From NCBI GenBank assembly GCA_964425575.1, contig CAYRMN010000011.1, positions 1 through 35,987 of the forward strand: 35,987 bases of DNA, given 5' to 3'. How positions within the stretch are numbered: position 1 is the first letter of the stretch; each line of letters starts with the position of its first letter. The notes beneath the pieces were generated by a model that had not been told where the DNA came from, did not search any database, and saw nothing but the letters and a program-made list of their open reading frames with translations. Both the position numbers and the translations under genes were made by a program. Source of the stretch: CAYRMN01 sp964425575. Its GTDB lineage: Bacteria > Patescibacteriota > Patescibacteriia > 2-12-FULL-60-25. This document shows, piece by piece, positions 15,974-22,549 of this stretch.

Positions 15974-16321
15974 TCAAAGTAATTCATGAGCTTCTGTTTC
16001 AATTCTGGAAAAAAGTGATCTTAAATGTTCTTCAGTGGTCGGTTTCATTACTTCCCAACCATGGAGACCAGGTTCATGATTTCCGGACGGGGTCACACCT
16101 TTTTGATGAAAAGGGAGCAAACCTTCACGAGTCAGGATGTCCCGGATGGCCATGTTATATGCCATACACTCTTCAGATGTTCTCCCTTCAAAAACAATCA
16201 TGAACCCCTTATCTCCGTCTGGGCGGCGTATCTCTAATTGGATTTTCTCTTTCTCTCTTTCTCCTTCTGGTCTTTTTGGACTCGGTACAGGAAATAAGTT
16301 CCCTGGAAAATATTCGTTCAT
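15974..16321 (-). CDS. Hypothetical protein
   Basis: A 115-residue, charged, soluble protein that I do not recognise. It starts with a Pro-rich segment (NLFPVPSPKRP), continues with IQLEIRRPDGDKGFMIVFEG, which looks like two strands, and ends with helices (TTEEHLRSLFSRIETEAHELL). There is no Shine-Dalgarno before ATG. It sits alone between module copies B and C and reads leftwards like its neighbours, as in a gene cassette. Coding is plausible from amino-acid composition but not proven. Confidence 0.5.
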   Translation of the reverse strand: MNEYFPGNLFPVPSPKRPEGEREKEKIQLEIRRPDGDKGFMIVFEGRTSEECMAYNMAIRDILTREGLLPFHQKGVTPSGNHEPGLHGWEVMKPTTEEHLRSLFSRIETEAHELL

Positions 16322-16400
16322 ATAAAGTTAGCCATAACTTAGATCAACCCTTATCAAAAATCAATTTTATTTCGGTTTCCTCAATTACCCGGTTACTAGG

Positions 16401-16488
16401 GTTAGACCTTCCGCCATCCCCCATACAAAAAAGCCTCGTATGTACGAGGCTTTTTTTGTTAGTGGAGCCTGGCGGAGGAAGTTCTAAC
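16401..16488. repeat. Palindromic module, copy C (minimal form)
   Basis: The shortest complete copy, 88 bp. It begins GTTAGACCTTCCGCCA and ends TGGCGGAGGAAGTTCTAAC, inverted copies apart from three extra bases. Between them lies one strong hairpin AAAAAAGCCTCGTA/TACGAGGCTTTTTTT, an intrinsic terminator in both directions. The stop codon of the creatininase-like gene lies inside the right end. Confidence 0.85.
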
Positions 16489-17206
16489 TAGGATTAGAGT
16501 TTAATATTCTTTCAAGACCTTCTTGTAATTCCTGAGATGCCATCTGTATGCACTGCTTACCAATATTCTCATTCACAATCCATAAGGGATGATTATCAAC
16601 GATGCCGTCTTTTGAGACATCAGCGAGACGGTCTGCATCCCATGCGTTTTCAATCTTCTGTTTTGGATAATCTACAGGAGGTAGTGTGACAAGTGATTCA
16701 TCACAGGCAAGCATCATTGACGTTTCCGAGTTACCCGCATGTTCGTCTATGGGGCCCTTGAGAAGTTCTTGGGTTTTTTCAAGCGTTTTCTCTTGGTCAA
16801 ATCGTAAATGCTCTAAACGGACTCCAAGAAATGTATCTTTGTACTTTTCTACAAATTGATCCAGTAGAGCGATGTTTCCACCATGCCATGATACGCAGAC
16901 AATATTTTGCGCGTTTATTTGGAGAGAATTACAGATATTGCGCAAGACAGCCTCCATCGTCTCTTGCTCAACCCAAACGCTTCCAGGGAAACCTTGGTGT
17001 TCCTTGGAACAGGTGATGCGTAGCGTGGGTAGGAAGATAACATTGGGCAAAGCTTCCTCCGCCAACTTAATAATCTCATCTTGAAGATATGAATCTGTTC
17101 CCAAGGGAAGAAAGGGGCCGTGCTGCTCAGTCGCCCCCATTGGGATTACGAATGTATATTTCTTTTTCGGATCAAAATCCGTCGTTTTCATTCGTTCGAG
17201 ATACAT
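16484..17206 (-). CDS. Creatininase-family amidohydrolase
   Basis: The 240-residue protein carries the creatininase metal-binding signature IPMGATEQHGPFLPLGTD (21-38) with E27, H29 and D38. VSWHGGN corresponds to the family's HGGN motif, and DEHAGNSETSMML to its (D/E)xHAGxxETS motif. Members hydrolyse cyclic or linear amide bonds (creatinine; FAPy intermediates; the mycofactocin precursor peptide in MftE); the substrate here is unknown. The stop codon TAG is formed by the outer GTTAGAAC of module copy C, so the repeat supplies the 3' end of the gene. It is isolated between copies C and D, with no partner genes. Confidence 0.85.
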   Translation of the reverse strand: MYLERMKTTDFDPKKKYTFVIPMGATEQHGPFLPLGTDSYLQDEIIKLAEEALPNVIFLPTLRITCSKEHQGFPGSVWVEQETMEAVLRNICNSLQINAQNIVCVSWHGGNIALLDQFVEKYKDTFLGVRLEHLRFDQEKTLEKTQELLKGPIDEHAGNSETSMMLACDESLVTLPPVDYPKQKIENAWDADRLADVSKDGIVDNHPLWIVNENIGKQCIQMASQELQEGLERILNSNPS

Positions 17207-17266
17207 AATGTGAATATCGTAGTCTGTATCTCTATTTCTGAATAGATCGAATCCATAAATGGATAC

Positions 17267-17582
17267 GTTAGATCTTCCGCTAACCCGTATACAAAAAAGC
17301 CTCGCACATACGAGACTTTTTTATTGGCTGCGCCACGTAACCACGCTAAAGTAAAACCACACCTATTAAGGCGTGGTTTTACGTGGTGGACCCTAACGGG
17401 ATCTCCGTCGCGTTGCTCCCATGAAAGGGCTTCCGCCCTCTCATGAACTCTCCCCAGCAATAGTAGGAAACTCCCGTTTCCAAAACCCTTCCCTACCCGC
17501 TCTCCATTGCCGTCCACCAATAAAATACCGCCCTAATGTGGGTGGTATTTTATTGGTGGAGCCTGGCGGAGGAAGTTCTAAC
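17267..17582. repeat. Palindromic module, copy D (long form, holding the att-like 20-mer)
   Basis: Starts GTTAGATCTTCCGC and ends TGGCGGAGGAAGTTCTAAC. Inside are terminator-like hairpin 1 (17293-17322), hairpin 2 GTAAAACCACACC/GGCGTGGTTTTAC (17351-17382), the 20-bp tRNA-Ala 3' end (17384-17403), a small hairpin with a GGAA loop (17420-17445), and a 21-bp near-perfect stem with a 6-nt loop (arms 17513-17533 and 17540-17560). It fills the 470-bp gap between the creatininase-like gene and the gene at 17678. Confidence 0.85.
17384..17403 (+). repeat. Left attachment-site copy (attL-like)
   Basis: Twenty bases identical to the 3' end of tRNA-Ala(GGC) at 21621-21640. Beyond base 17403 the sequence no longer follows the tRNA, so this is a displaced 3' end and not a second gene. 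Confidence 0.8.
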
Positions 17583-17677
17583 GACTGCTACACAATCGAC
17601 CTCTGGACAAAATGGGATTTTTCAGCTAGGATCATAAATCCACGAAGTTCGAAAACCTTGTGGATAAGGAGACATTC

Positions 17678-18031
17678 ATGGCTCATCACGTTATTTACAA
17701 GCATCGACATCACGATGATGGCGACACGTACACCTACATGGTATGCGTAGAGACTGAAGAAGGTCGCGCACACGCTGAATTCGAGATAAGCGGATACGAT
17801 GACGAAGGTGATCCATTCAAGAGCCCCGAGCAATGTGCGACTAGCTCGATCCGCTTCTCTCCATGCAACTGTGATGCACGACAAGAGGAGACTCCGCCTT
17901 GGATGTCGGCCGTGACTACTACGTATCTCAGCCAGTGCAGAGATCAAAGCGCGGTAGCGCGCAGAGAGGGCGGACGCTTCGTCAACGCCACACGGGCCGT
18001 CTGGACTCTGAGTCAAATCAAGCGGACCTAA
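17678..18031 (+). CDS. Hypothetical protein, cargo of the integrative element
   Basis: A 117-residue soluble protein with a His-rich start (MAHHVIYKHRHHDDGD), an acidic middle and two Cys close together (PCNC). I recognise no family. The start is chosen at 17678 because AAGGAG lies six bases before it; an ATG six codons earlier lacks one. A long hairpin follows the stop. The gene is bracketed by two identical 103-bp repeats (copies D and E), so it could be deleted or duplicated by recombination between them. Confidence 0.6.
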   Translation: MAHHVIYKHRHHDDGDTYTYMVCVETEEGRAHAEFEISGYDDEGDPFKSPEQCATSSIRFSPCNCDARQEETPPWMSAVTTTYLSQCRDQSAVARREGGRFVNATRAVWTLSQIKRT

Positions 18032-18041
18032 TCGATTCCTC

Positions 18042-18093
18042 GCCGCATTCTCATTCACAGCCACTCCATTCGCTGTGTTCTCGGGAATGCGGC
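18042..18093 (+). terminator. Long hairpin after the 17678 gene, probable terminator
   Basis: Perfect outer arms GCCGCATTC (18042-18050) and GAATGCGGC (18085-18093) enclose inner arms CACAGC/GCTGTG (18056-18061, 18072-18077). Only GTTTGG follows, so it is not a strong U-tract terminator. Confidence 0.5.
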
Positions 18094-18133
18094 GTTTGGC
18101 TATCCATGGGTTGCAGATAGCGCAGTTGTCAAA

Positions 18134-18257
18134 GTTAGATATCCGCTCGGATCTATACAAAAAAGCCTCGCACATACGAGACTTTTTTATTGGCTGCGCC
18201 ACGTAACCACGCTAAAGTAAAACCACACCTATTAAGGCGTGGTTTTACGTGGTGGAC
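18134..18257. repeat. Palindromic module, copy E (left end and hairpins)
   Basis: Begins GTTAGATATCCGC, then is identical to copy D for 103 bp (18155-18257 against 17289-17391), including both hairpins and the TGGTGGAC end. It then diverges and has no GGAGGAAGTTCTAAC end. The 410-bp gap between the genes at 17678 and 18442 holds this copy, the hairpin at 18042 and the promoter of the HEPN-like gene. Confidence 0.85.
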
Positions 18258-18441
18258 ATTGGCAGCTATTCATTGAACCGCGTAAAAACCTATCTTTTTG
18301 ACTTCTGGCAGTACTACCAAACGAGCATCAATCTTCAAAAAATGCTTGAAAAGGCATAGTCAGATGATTTATATAACACACAATACCCGTATTGAAACCT
18401 TTTCAAAACGATCTCTTATCATATACTGTGGCCATACTCAC

Positions 18442-19179
18442 ATGGCATTCAAAAAATTCGAAGAATACGAGAAGATTTTTAGAGAAAAGGAACTTCAAAG
18501 ATCAGATGCCGCGCTTATAGTTGCGCGTGATTTATTTGGTGGTAGATTCAGAAACGATAAAAAATGGGATGAATTCATTAAAATGCTGGGTGAAAAAGAA
18601 ACAAAAAAAATGTCCGACTTGGTATGGTTTTACTATCACCTATCAAAGCCCTACACCGATCCAGGACCTATTCGTGACGAACTTCGCCTCATTACAATTA
18701 CCTCAGTAATTGAGGCGTTAATGTCGGATCATGACTATAAAGATTTTCTCGATTGGTATAGAGATAAGTACAAGAAAAATTCAATTGAAGACCTGAAAAA
18801 AGCTGAAACTGAGTATCTAGCTGAGTTTGGAGCGACTAGCAAGGTGCGGCTATTTTTTGACACTTACTTCACACAGGAAGAAAAAAATGATTTGCTTGAG
18901 GATATCAAGCCCTATCCAAAACCCATGGATCGAAATATAAAAGACGTTGCAAAATTTTTTTATGATATGAGGAGTGAATTCGTACACTCAGCTCAAATGT
19001 CCGGTTTCTGTCCGCCAGAATACATACTGGCTGGTGTTGTGGTTAAAAGGAAACCCTATACGGTAACTTTAGAGGTTGAAGGCTTCATGGATACCTTTGA
19101 AGCAGCCTTCGCACGTTATTGGCTAAAAAAGGCAGGCTATGAGAGCGATGATTTTTATAATTTAATAAAAAGATTTTAA
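18442..19179 (+). CDS. HEPN-like protein, cargo of the integrative element
   Basis: The 245-residue, mostly helical protein contains FFYDMRSEFVHSAQ with R177 and H182, an R-x4-H motif as in the active site of HEPN ribonucleases, placed in the last third of the protein as in many HEPN-like abortive-infection and Apea-type proteins. Whether it is catalytic or only structural cannot be told. A -10-like TATACT (18422-18427) with TTTTCA 16 bp upstream (18400-18405) precedes the ATG by 14 bases, giving a very short leader. It is low in GC compared with the genes left of the island, fitting acquired DNA. A role in defence is inference from motif and island context. Confidence 0.65.
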   Translation: MAFKKFEEYEKIFREKELQRSDAALIVARDLFGGRFRNDKKWDEFIKMLGEKETKKMSDLVWFYYHLSKPYTDPGPIRDELRLITITSVIEALMSDHDYKDFLDWYRDKYKKNSIEDLKKAETEYLAEFGATSKVRLFFDTYFTQEEKNDLLEDIKPYPKPMDRNIKDVAKFFYDMRSEFVHSAQMSGFCPPEYILAGVVVKRKPYTVTLEVEGFMDTFEAAFARYWLKKAGYESDDFYNLIKRF

Positions 19180-19265
19180 AAAGATTAAAAAACTTTTTTG
19201 ATTCTTTAACTTGAAAAAACTGAAAAAATGGAAAGATTAGAAACAAAAAAACAGAACAAAAAGCA

Positions 19266-19715
19266 TGCTATAATATCTTTATCGCCCCTAAAAAGGCGGT
19301 GGCTACAATCAAGCTGTGAGATTTACGATCTGTTTAGAGGTCACAGCTTCGAGAGTAGAATTTATATTTATTCTCAAGTTATAGCCCTTAGGCGGATCGT
19401 TGTTCGTTGAAAACGAAAGAGACAGTCCATAGCGCAAGTTATGACCATGCCTGCATATACAGGCAGTGCATGGGAGTTATAGAACAACGTACGTTTTGAA
19501 TGTATCGGTGCCTTAAAAGGCCTGATGCAGCCTATTTCAACAAGAAAGACTCGAAATTCCATCAAGGAAATATAGTCAGAGTCGTTCCCTTGTTGATTTC
19601 GTAGCGATAGCATTGAGTCTAGCTACAAAAGAATTTACCCCAGGAAGCAAGAAAAGTATTACGTCCGAATTCGGAGGTTGCTTCACCTCGCGGATTCAAA
19701 GCCCATCATGGGCAT
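19266..19715 (+). ncRNA. Candidate structured non-coding RNA
   Basis: The 680-bp stretch 19180-19857 has no convincing gene. An extended -10 box TGCTATAAT (19266-19274) would start a transcript near 19281. From there: hairpin CGCC/GGCG (19283-19298); an outer stem GGCTA/TAGCC (19301-19305, 19382-19386) enclosing the perfect 9-bp stem AAGCTGTGA/TCACAGCTT (19311-19319, 19341-19349) and a hairpin at 19351-19375; a perfect 8-bp stem CGTTGTTC/GAACAACG (19398-19405, 19492-19499) enclosing the hairpin 19445-19473; and near the end stem-loops 19667-19697 and 19701-19713. I compared it by eye with RNase P RNA, tmRNA, SRP RNA and group I/II introns and found no match. The 3' end may lie in or beyond the gap. 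Confidence 0.5.
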
Positions 19716-19845
19716 ATTCTTTTCGTGGCAGAAAGCTACAAAATCAACGGAAACGAATTTGACTATAACTTAATAGATGGTGTTTGGAGTCTTTTTTGTT
19801 TTGTTCGGGCAGTCACCCGCCGCTCTTAATTCTTATTTAAGCGCG

Positions 19846-19855
19846 NNNNNNNNNN
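19846..19855. other. Assembly gap (10 Ns)
   Basis: Ten Ns, a scaffolding placeholder or a gap of unresolved length. Anything spanning it, including the small gene before the recombinase, is incomplete. Confidence 0.98.
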
Positions 19856-19857
19856 CA

Positions 19858-20079
19858 TTGGATCAAATTCGAAGGATTGATCCTCTCCACTCCACATTGT
19901 CGGAGGGGAGTTCTTCGGATACCTTAGTGACAATCCAAGAGTACAGACGGCAGCTAAACGATCAGACGAGTTCAAACGAACAAATCAAAGATCGCCTTCG
20001 ATACTTAGAGGCATTCTGTAGAAACATTATTCAAGGCGAACTTGTTCCGTATGTCAGAAGAACAAAAGACCGCAGCTAA
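19858..20079 (+). CDS. Small protein upstream of the recombinase, 5' end lost in the gap
   Basis: After the Ns the frame is open for 73 residues (LDQIRRIDPLHSTLSEGSSS, ending in FCRNIIQGELVPYVRRTKDRS). The C-terminal half is helical and charged. It overlaps the recombinase start at 20051 by 29 bases, so the two are probably coupled and the product may assist recombination (inference). The first possible codon after the gap is TTG at 19858; the true start could be that or lie in the missing sequence. Confidence 0.5.
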   Translation: MDQIRRIDPLHSTLSEGSSSDTLVTIQEYRRQLNDQTSSNEQIKDRLRYLEAFCRNIIQGELVPYVRRTKDRS

Positions 20080-21685
20080 AAATACTAATACCTACGAAGG
20101 ATATTTAGGGCTTGTCTACGCTCGAGTATCGAGCAAACGGCAAGAAACCGAAGGATCTGGCCTTGTAAGCCAAGAGGGACGATGCCTCAATGATCTTAGG
20201 CTCATAGAGGTCCCGCATGATCGAACTTTCCCCGACTGCTTTAGCGGCGGAGGAGACTTCATGAAAAGGCCCGCCATGCGAGAGATGCTGGCCTATATAG
20301 ATGCGAATCCAAACAAGAAATTCGTTGTGGTATTTGACGATCTTAAACGCTTCGCCCGTGATGTTAATTTTCATTTCCAACTAAAAGCTGCATTCAAGTC
20401 TCGTGGAGTATTACTCAGATGCTTAAATTTCAACTTCGACGAAAGCCCTGAGGGAGAATTTGTTGAAACCGTTTTAGCAGCCGGCGCTCAACTAGAGAGA
20501 AATCAAAATCGGCGTCAGGTTATCCAAAAACAAAAAGCGCGTCTTGAACTGGGTTATTGGGCGTTTATCGCCAAGAGAGGGTACAGAATGGTGAAAGATC
20601 CCGTGCATGGCAAAATCGCGGTTCCAGACGAAAAAGATAAAAATGTTCTTATCGAAGCCCTAAAGGGATTCGCGAATGGGACTTTTATCCGCAAAATTGA
20701 TGCTTGTCGCTTTCTTATCGAGAAAGGTTTTTGGAAAGGAAAGCCGGAAAAAAGAATGGTTGAATTAGACAAGATTCTGAAAGATCCGTTCTATGCTGGC
20801 TTTATCGAATATCTCCCCTGGGAGGTATCGAGAAGAAAAGGCCACCATGAGCCTCTAATCTCCGAGGAGACATTCAACCGTATCCAGAAGCGTTTAAGCG
20901 ACGGCGGACGAAACAAACGGATGCGGTCTGATATATCGGAAGACTTTTCTTTGCGAGGCCTTGTTTTATGTGGAAGCTGTGATGAACCGCTTAGAGCGGC
21001 TTGGTCGAAAGGCCGAACACAAAAATACGCCTTTTATGTCTGTCATAACAAAGGAACATGCTCCATGTATGGAAAATCCATAAGGAGGGCTGACGTTGAA
21101 TCTGGATTTGATGAACTATTAAAACAAAACAAGGTTAAGGAAGAAACTATTCAGCTCATGGGCTTAATGTTTGATCGAGTGTGGCAGCAGGAAGAGGCAA
21201 ATTTCCAAAAACAACAGACACGGCTTGTGCGTGAGGTCGAAGATAGAAAATCGAAGATCAAGCAATTAATGGACATGGCAACACAGACCCGCTCCCCGAA
21301 GGTACGCGAGGCATATGAAACTCAAATCGAGGAACTGCTAACGGAAAACGAGACGACTCCCGATCCCAACCAGAAAATTGACCTTACAATTCCTTATCGA
21401 ACCGCTCTCGACAAGGCAACCGCATTGCTCAAAAACCCGCATGACGTCTGGCAAAAACTCCCCGCTATCGAAAAACAGCGCTTGTATTACTTCATTTTTG
21501 ACAAGAGAATCGCCTACGACAAAGAAACCGGCTATCGAACCGCCGACGTGACGTCATTTTCCTCACTTTTTCAGGGATTTTTGCAACAAAATACCGCGCC
21601 ATGTGACGCGGTACCCTGTATGGTGGACCCTAACGGGATCGAACCGTTGACCTCTTCCATGCCATGGAAGCGCTCTACCAGCTGA
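20051..21685 (+). CDS. Large serine recombinase (integrase of the element)
   Basis: The 544-residue protein has an N-terminal resolvase domain with YARVSSKRQ (nucleophile Ser at about 27), VVVFDDLKRFARD and an AAGAQLERNQNRR hinge-helix segment. Next is the 'Recombinase' domain (GYRMVKDPVHGKIAVPD to GHHEPLISEETFNRI), a zinc ribbon LCGSCDEPLRA...YVCHNKGTC, and a long coiled coil. It catalyses integration and excision between short att sites. ATG at 20051 is preferred; an in-frame TTG lies nine bases upstream. The last 21 or so residues (VDPNGIEPLTSSMPWKRSTS) are read antisense from the tRNA-Ala gene, so the att site overlaps the coding end. Confidence 0.92.
   Translation: MSEEQKTAAKNTNTYEGYLGLVYARVSSKRQETEGSGLVSQEGRCLNDLRLIEVPHDRTFPDCFSGGGDFMKRPAMREMLAYIDANPNKKFVVVFDDLKRFARDVNFHFQLKAAFKSRGVLLRCLNFNFDESPEGEFVETVLAAGAQLERNQNRRQVIQKQKARLELGYWAFIAKRGYRMVKDPVHGKIAVPDEKDKNVLIEALKGFANGTFIRKIDACRFLIEKGFWKGKPEKRMVELDKILKDPFYAGFIEYLPWEVSRRKGHHEPLISEETFNRIQKRLSDGGRNKRMRSDISEDFSLRGLVLCGSCDEPLRAAWSKGRTQKYAFYVCHNKGTCSMYGKSIRRADVESGFDELLKQNKVKEETIQLMGLMFDRVWQQEEANFQKQQTRLVREVEDRKSKIKQLMDMATQTRSPKVREAYETQIEELLTENETTPDPNQKIDLTIPYRTALDKATALLKNPHDVWQKLPAIEKQRLYYFIFDKRIAYDKETGYRTADVTSFSSLFQGFLQQNTAPCDAVPCMVDPNGIEPLTSSMPWKRSTS
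21586..21613 (-). terminator. Terminator of the tRNA-Ala transcript
   Basis: Perfect 7-bp stem TACCGCG/CGCGGTA (21592-21598, 21607-21613) followed on the minus strand by TTTTG. It lies inside the recombinase gene on the opposite strand, seven bases after the tRNA CCA. Confidence 0.65.
21621..21640 (-). repeat. Right attachment-site copy (attR-like) within tRNA-Ala
   Basis: The 20 bases from the tRNA CCA end to the T-loop, identical to 17384-17403. The intact tRNA gene lies on this side. Confidence 0.8.
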
Positions 21686-21696
21686 GCTAAGGGCCC
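21621..21696 (-). tRNA. tRNA-Ala (anticodon GGC), CCA encoded
   Basis: The 76-nt cloverleaf folds fully: acceptor GGGCCCT/AGGGTCC with the G3-U70 wobble that identifies alanine tRNAs, D-arm GCTC/GAGC, anticodon stem CTTCC/GGAAG with loop ATGGCAT (anticodon GGC), 5-nt variable loop, T-arm AACGG-TTCGATC-CCGTT, discriminator A and genomic CCA. It starts directly after the stop of the coiled-coil gene upstream and serves as the integration target of the island. Confidence 0.97.
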
Positions 21697-22545
21697 TCAC
21701 ATCCGAATAAACTTGGAGGACTGTGCGTCGAGAGAATGCCACATGGCCGATGACTCGTCAACGGGAACATCTTGCATACGTACTGCAAAGGCAATGCGGT
21801 CTCGACGGATTCCCCTTTCTCGATCCTGTTGCTTTAAGACAGCGTGCAGCGCCTTTAATTGCCGTACCTGATCCACCGCATCTTGATCGGGTTGAGGCAC
21901 AGCGTGCCAGCGTTCCGCTTCGCGCGTTTCCATCCGAATCAATCCCAAAAGAGAAACGGGATCGATCGAGCGCAGCCCCCCACTTTCTTCAATGCTGGTT
22001 TCACCACGCTCTGATGCGATCGGTATTTCAGATTGCGCCTCTTTGATGCGTGGGAGAGCAAATGGAGATGCATGTGGTGGAATAGCTTCCATGGATGCGC
22101 ATTCCCTGCGAAGTTTCATTTCGGAACGAATGACTTCAGCTCGAATGTGAGGATGATCGCTGTGCGGAGGACTGCTTTCATCACGTGCATTCCATTCTTG
22201 AAGTTCTCGTTCAAGTTCTTGGGCGGTTTTATGCGAAACCTCAATGCGCCGTAGCATAATGCGTAATCGATCCTGGCATTCCCGCAAAAAAGCAGCTTCG
22301 TGTTCTATCTTTTCCGGAGGCAAGCATGCGATGCGCTGAGTGAGATCGAGCAAGCGTTGCTGATAGGCAGCATAGGTGCGCTCTAGCTCTTCTGTTAATT
22401 CTCTCTGATCCATTTTTAGTCTCGCATGTGCAGCCTGTGGATCCTCTCGGCATAAGCGGTCAAATTCAACCGGCTGAAAAGACACTCCTCCTTGTTCAGT
22501 AGGATGAAGAAACTCATGAAGCCATGTGCGCCAAGATCGTGACAT
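21697..22545 (-). CDS. Coiled-coil hypothetical protein
   Basis: A 282-residue, Glu/Arg/Gln-rich protein. Residues about 40-125 form a long helical coiled coil (ARLKMDQRELTEELERTYAAY and on to ELERELQEWNARDE); the following Pro/Ser/His-rich part is likely disordered and a second helical segment lies near 220-260. No signal peptide or membrane span. It starts four bases after the stop of the TPR membrane protein gene, so both are probably in one operon and the product may act at the same envelope structure. tRNA-Ala follows at once. Family unknown. Confidence 0.65.
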   Translation of the reverse strand: MSRSWRTWLHEFLHPTEQGGVSFQPVEFDRLCREDPQAAHARLKMDQRELTEELERTYAAYQQRLLDLTQRIACLPPEKIEHEAAFLRECQDRLRIMLRRIEVSHKTAQELERELQEWNARDESSPPHSDHPHIRAEVIRSEMKLRRECASMEAIPPHASPFALPRIKEAQSEIPIASERGETSIEESGGLRSIDPVSLLGLIRMETREAERWHAVPQPDQDAVDQVRQLKALHAVLKQQDRERGIRRDRIAFAVRMQDVPVDESSAMWHSLDAQSSKFIRM

Positions 22546-22549
22546 GAAA

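Larger units (their letters stand above)
17384..21640. mobile_element. Integrative element of about 4.2 kb inserted at tRNA-Ala
   Basis: The element is bounded by 20-bp direct repeats, 17384-17403 and 21621-21640, both TGGTGGACCCTAACGGGATC. The right copy is the 3' end (T-loop to CCA) of the intact tRNA-Ala gene. The element lies on the 3' side of the tRNA and carries a large serine recombinase at the tRNA-proximal end, the usual arrangement for a tRNA-targeting island. Cargo: a 117-residue hypothetical protein, a HEPN-like protein, a candidate structured RNA and a small gene before the recombinase. The 10-N gap lies inside, so its true length is uncertain. Confidence 0.75.

Noticed and set aside
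16401..16488. Insertion sequence
   Set aside because: Copy C has inverted ends but is only 88 bp, has no transposase, and I see no clear target-site duplication.
17188..17520. Reading frame of 110 codons on the minus strand
   Set aside because: It runs through the hairpins and att copy of module D; its residues are translations of repeats.
15257..18257. Integron with attC sites (GTTAGAY and TCTAAC look like attC core sites)
   Set aside because: In attC the outer order is RYYYAAC...GTTRRRY. Here each module reads GTTAGAY...TTCTAAC, the reverse order, and no tyrosine integrase with an integron-type insertion is in the window. The nearby recombinase is of the serine family.
19266..19770. Group I intron (AAATATAGTC near 19566 resembles the conserved S element)
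   Set aside because: No GACTA-type R element lies at the right distance; the nearest partner AGACTC leaves only about 17 nt, too little for P3' and P8.
19266..19770. RNase P RNA, tmRNA or SRP RNA
   Set aside because: AGACAGTCC faintly recalls RNase P CR-I, but the other conserved blocks are missing. There is no tmRNA acceptor end or tag frame, and no SRP GGAAG/AGCAG core.
19720..19835. GTG-started 34-codon ORF (VAESYKINGNEFDY...) before the gap
   Set aside because: No ribosome binding site, ends in low-quality sequence near the Ns, and overlaps the RNA candidate's 3' flank; coding cannot be supported.
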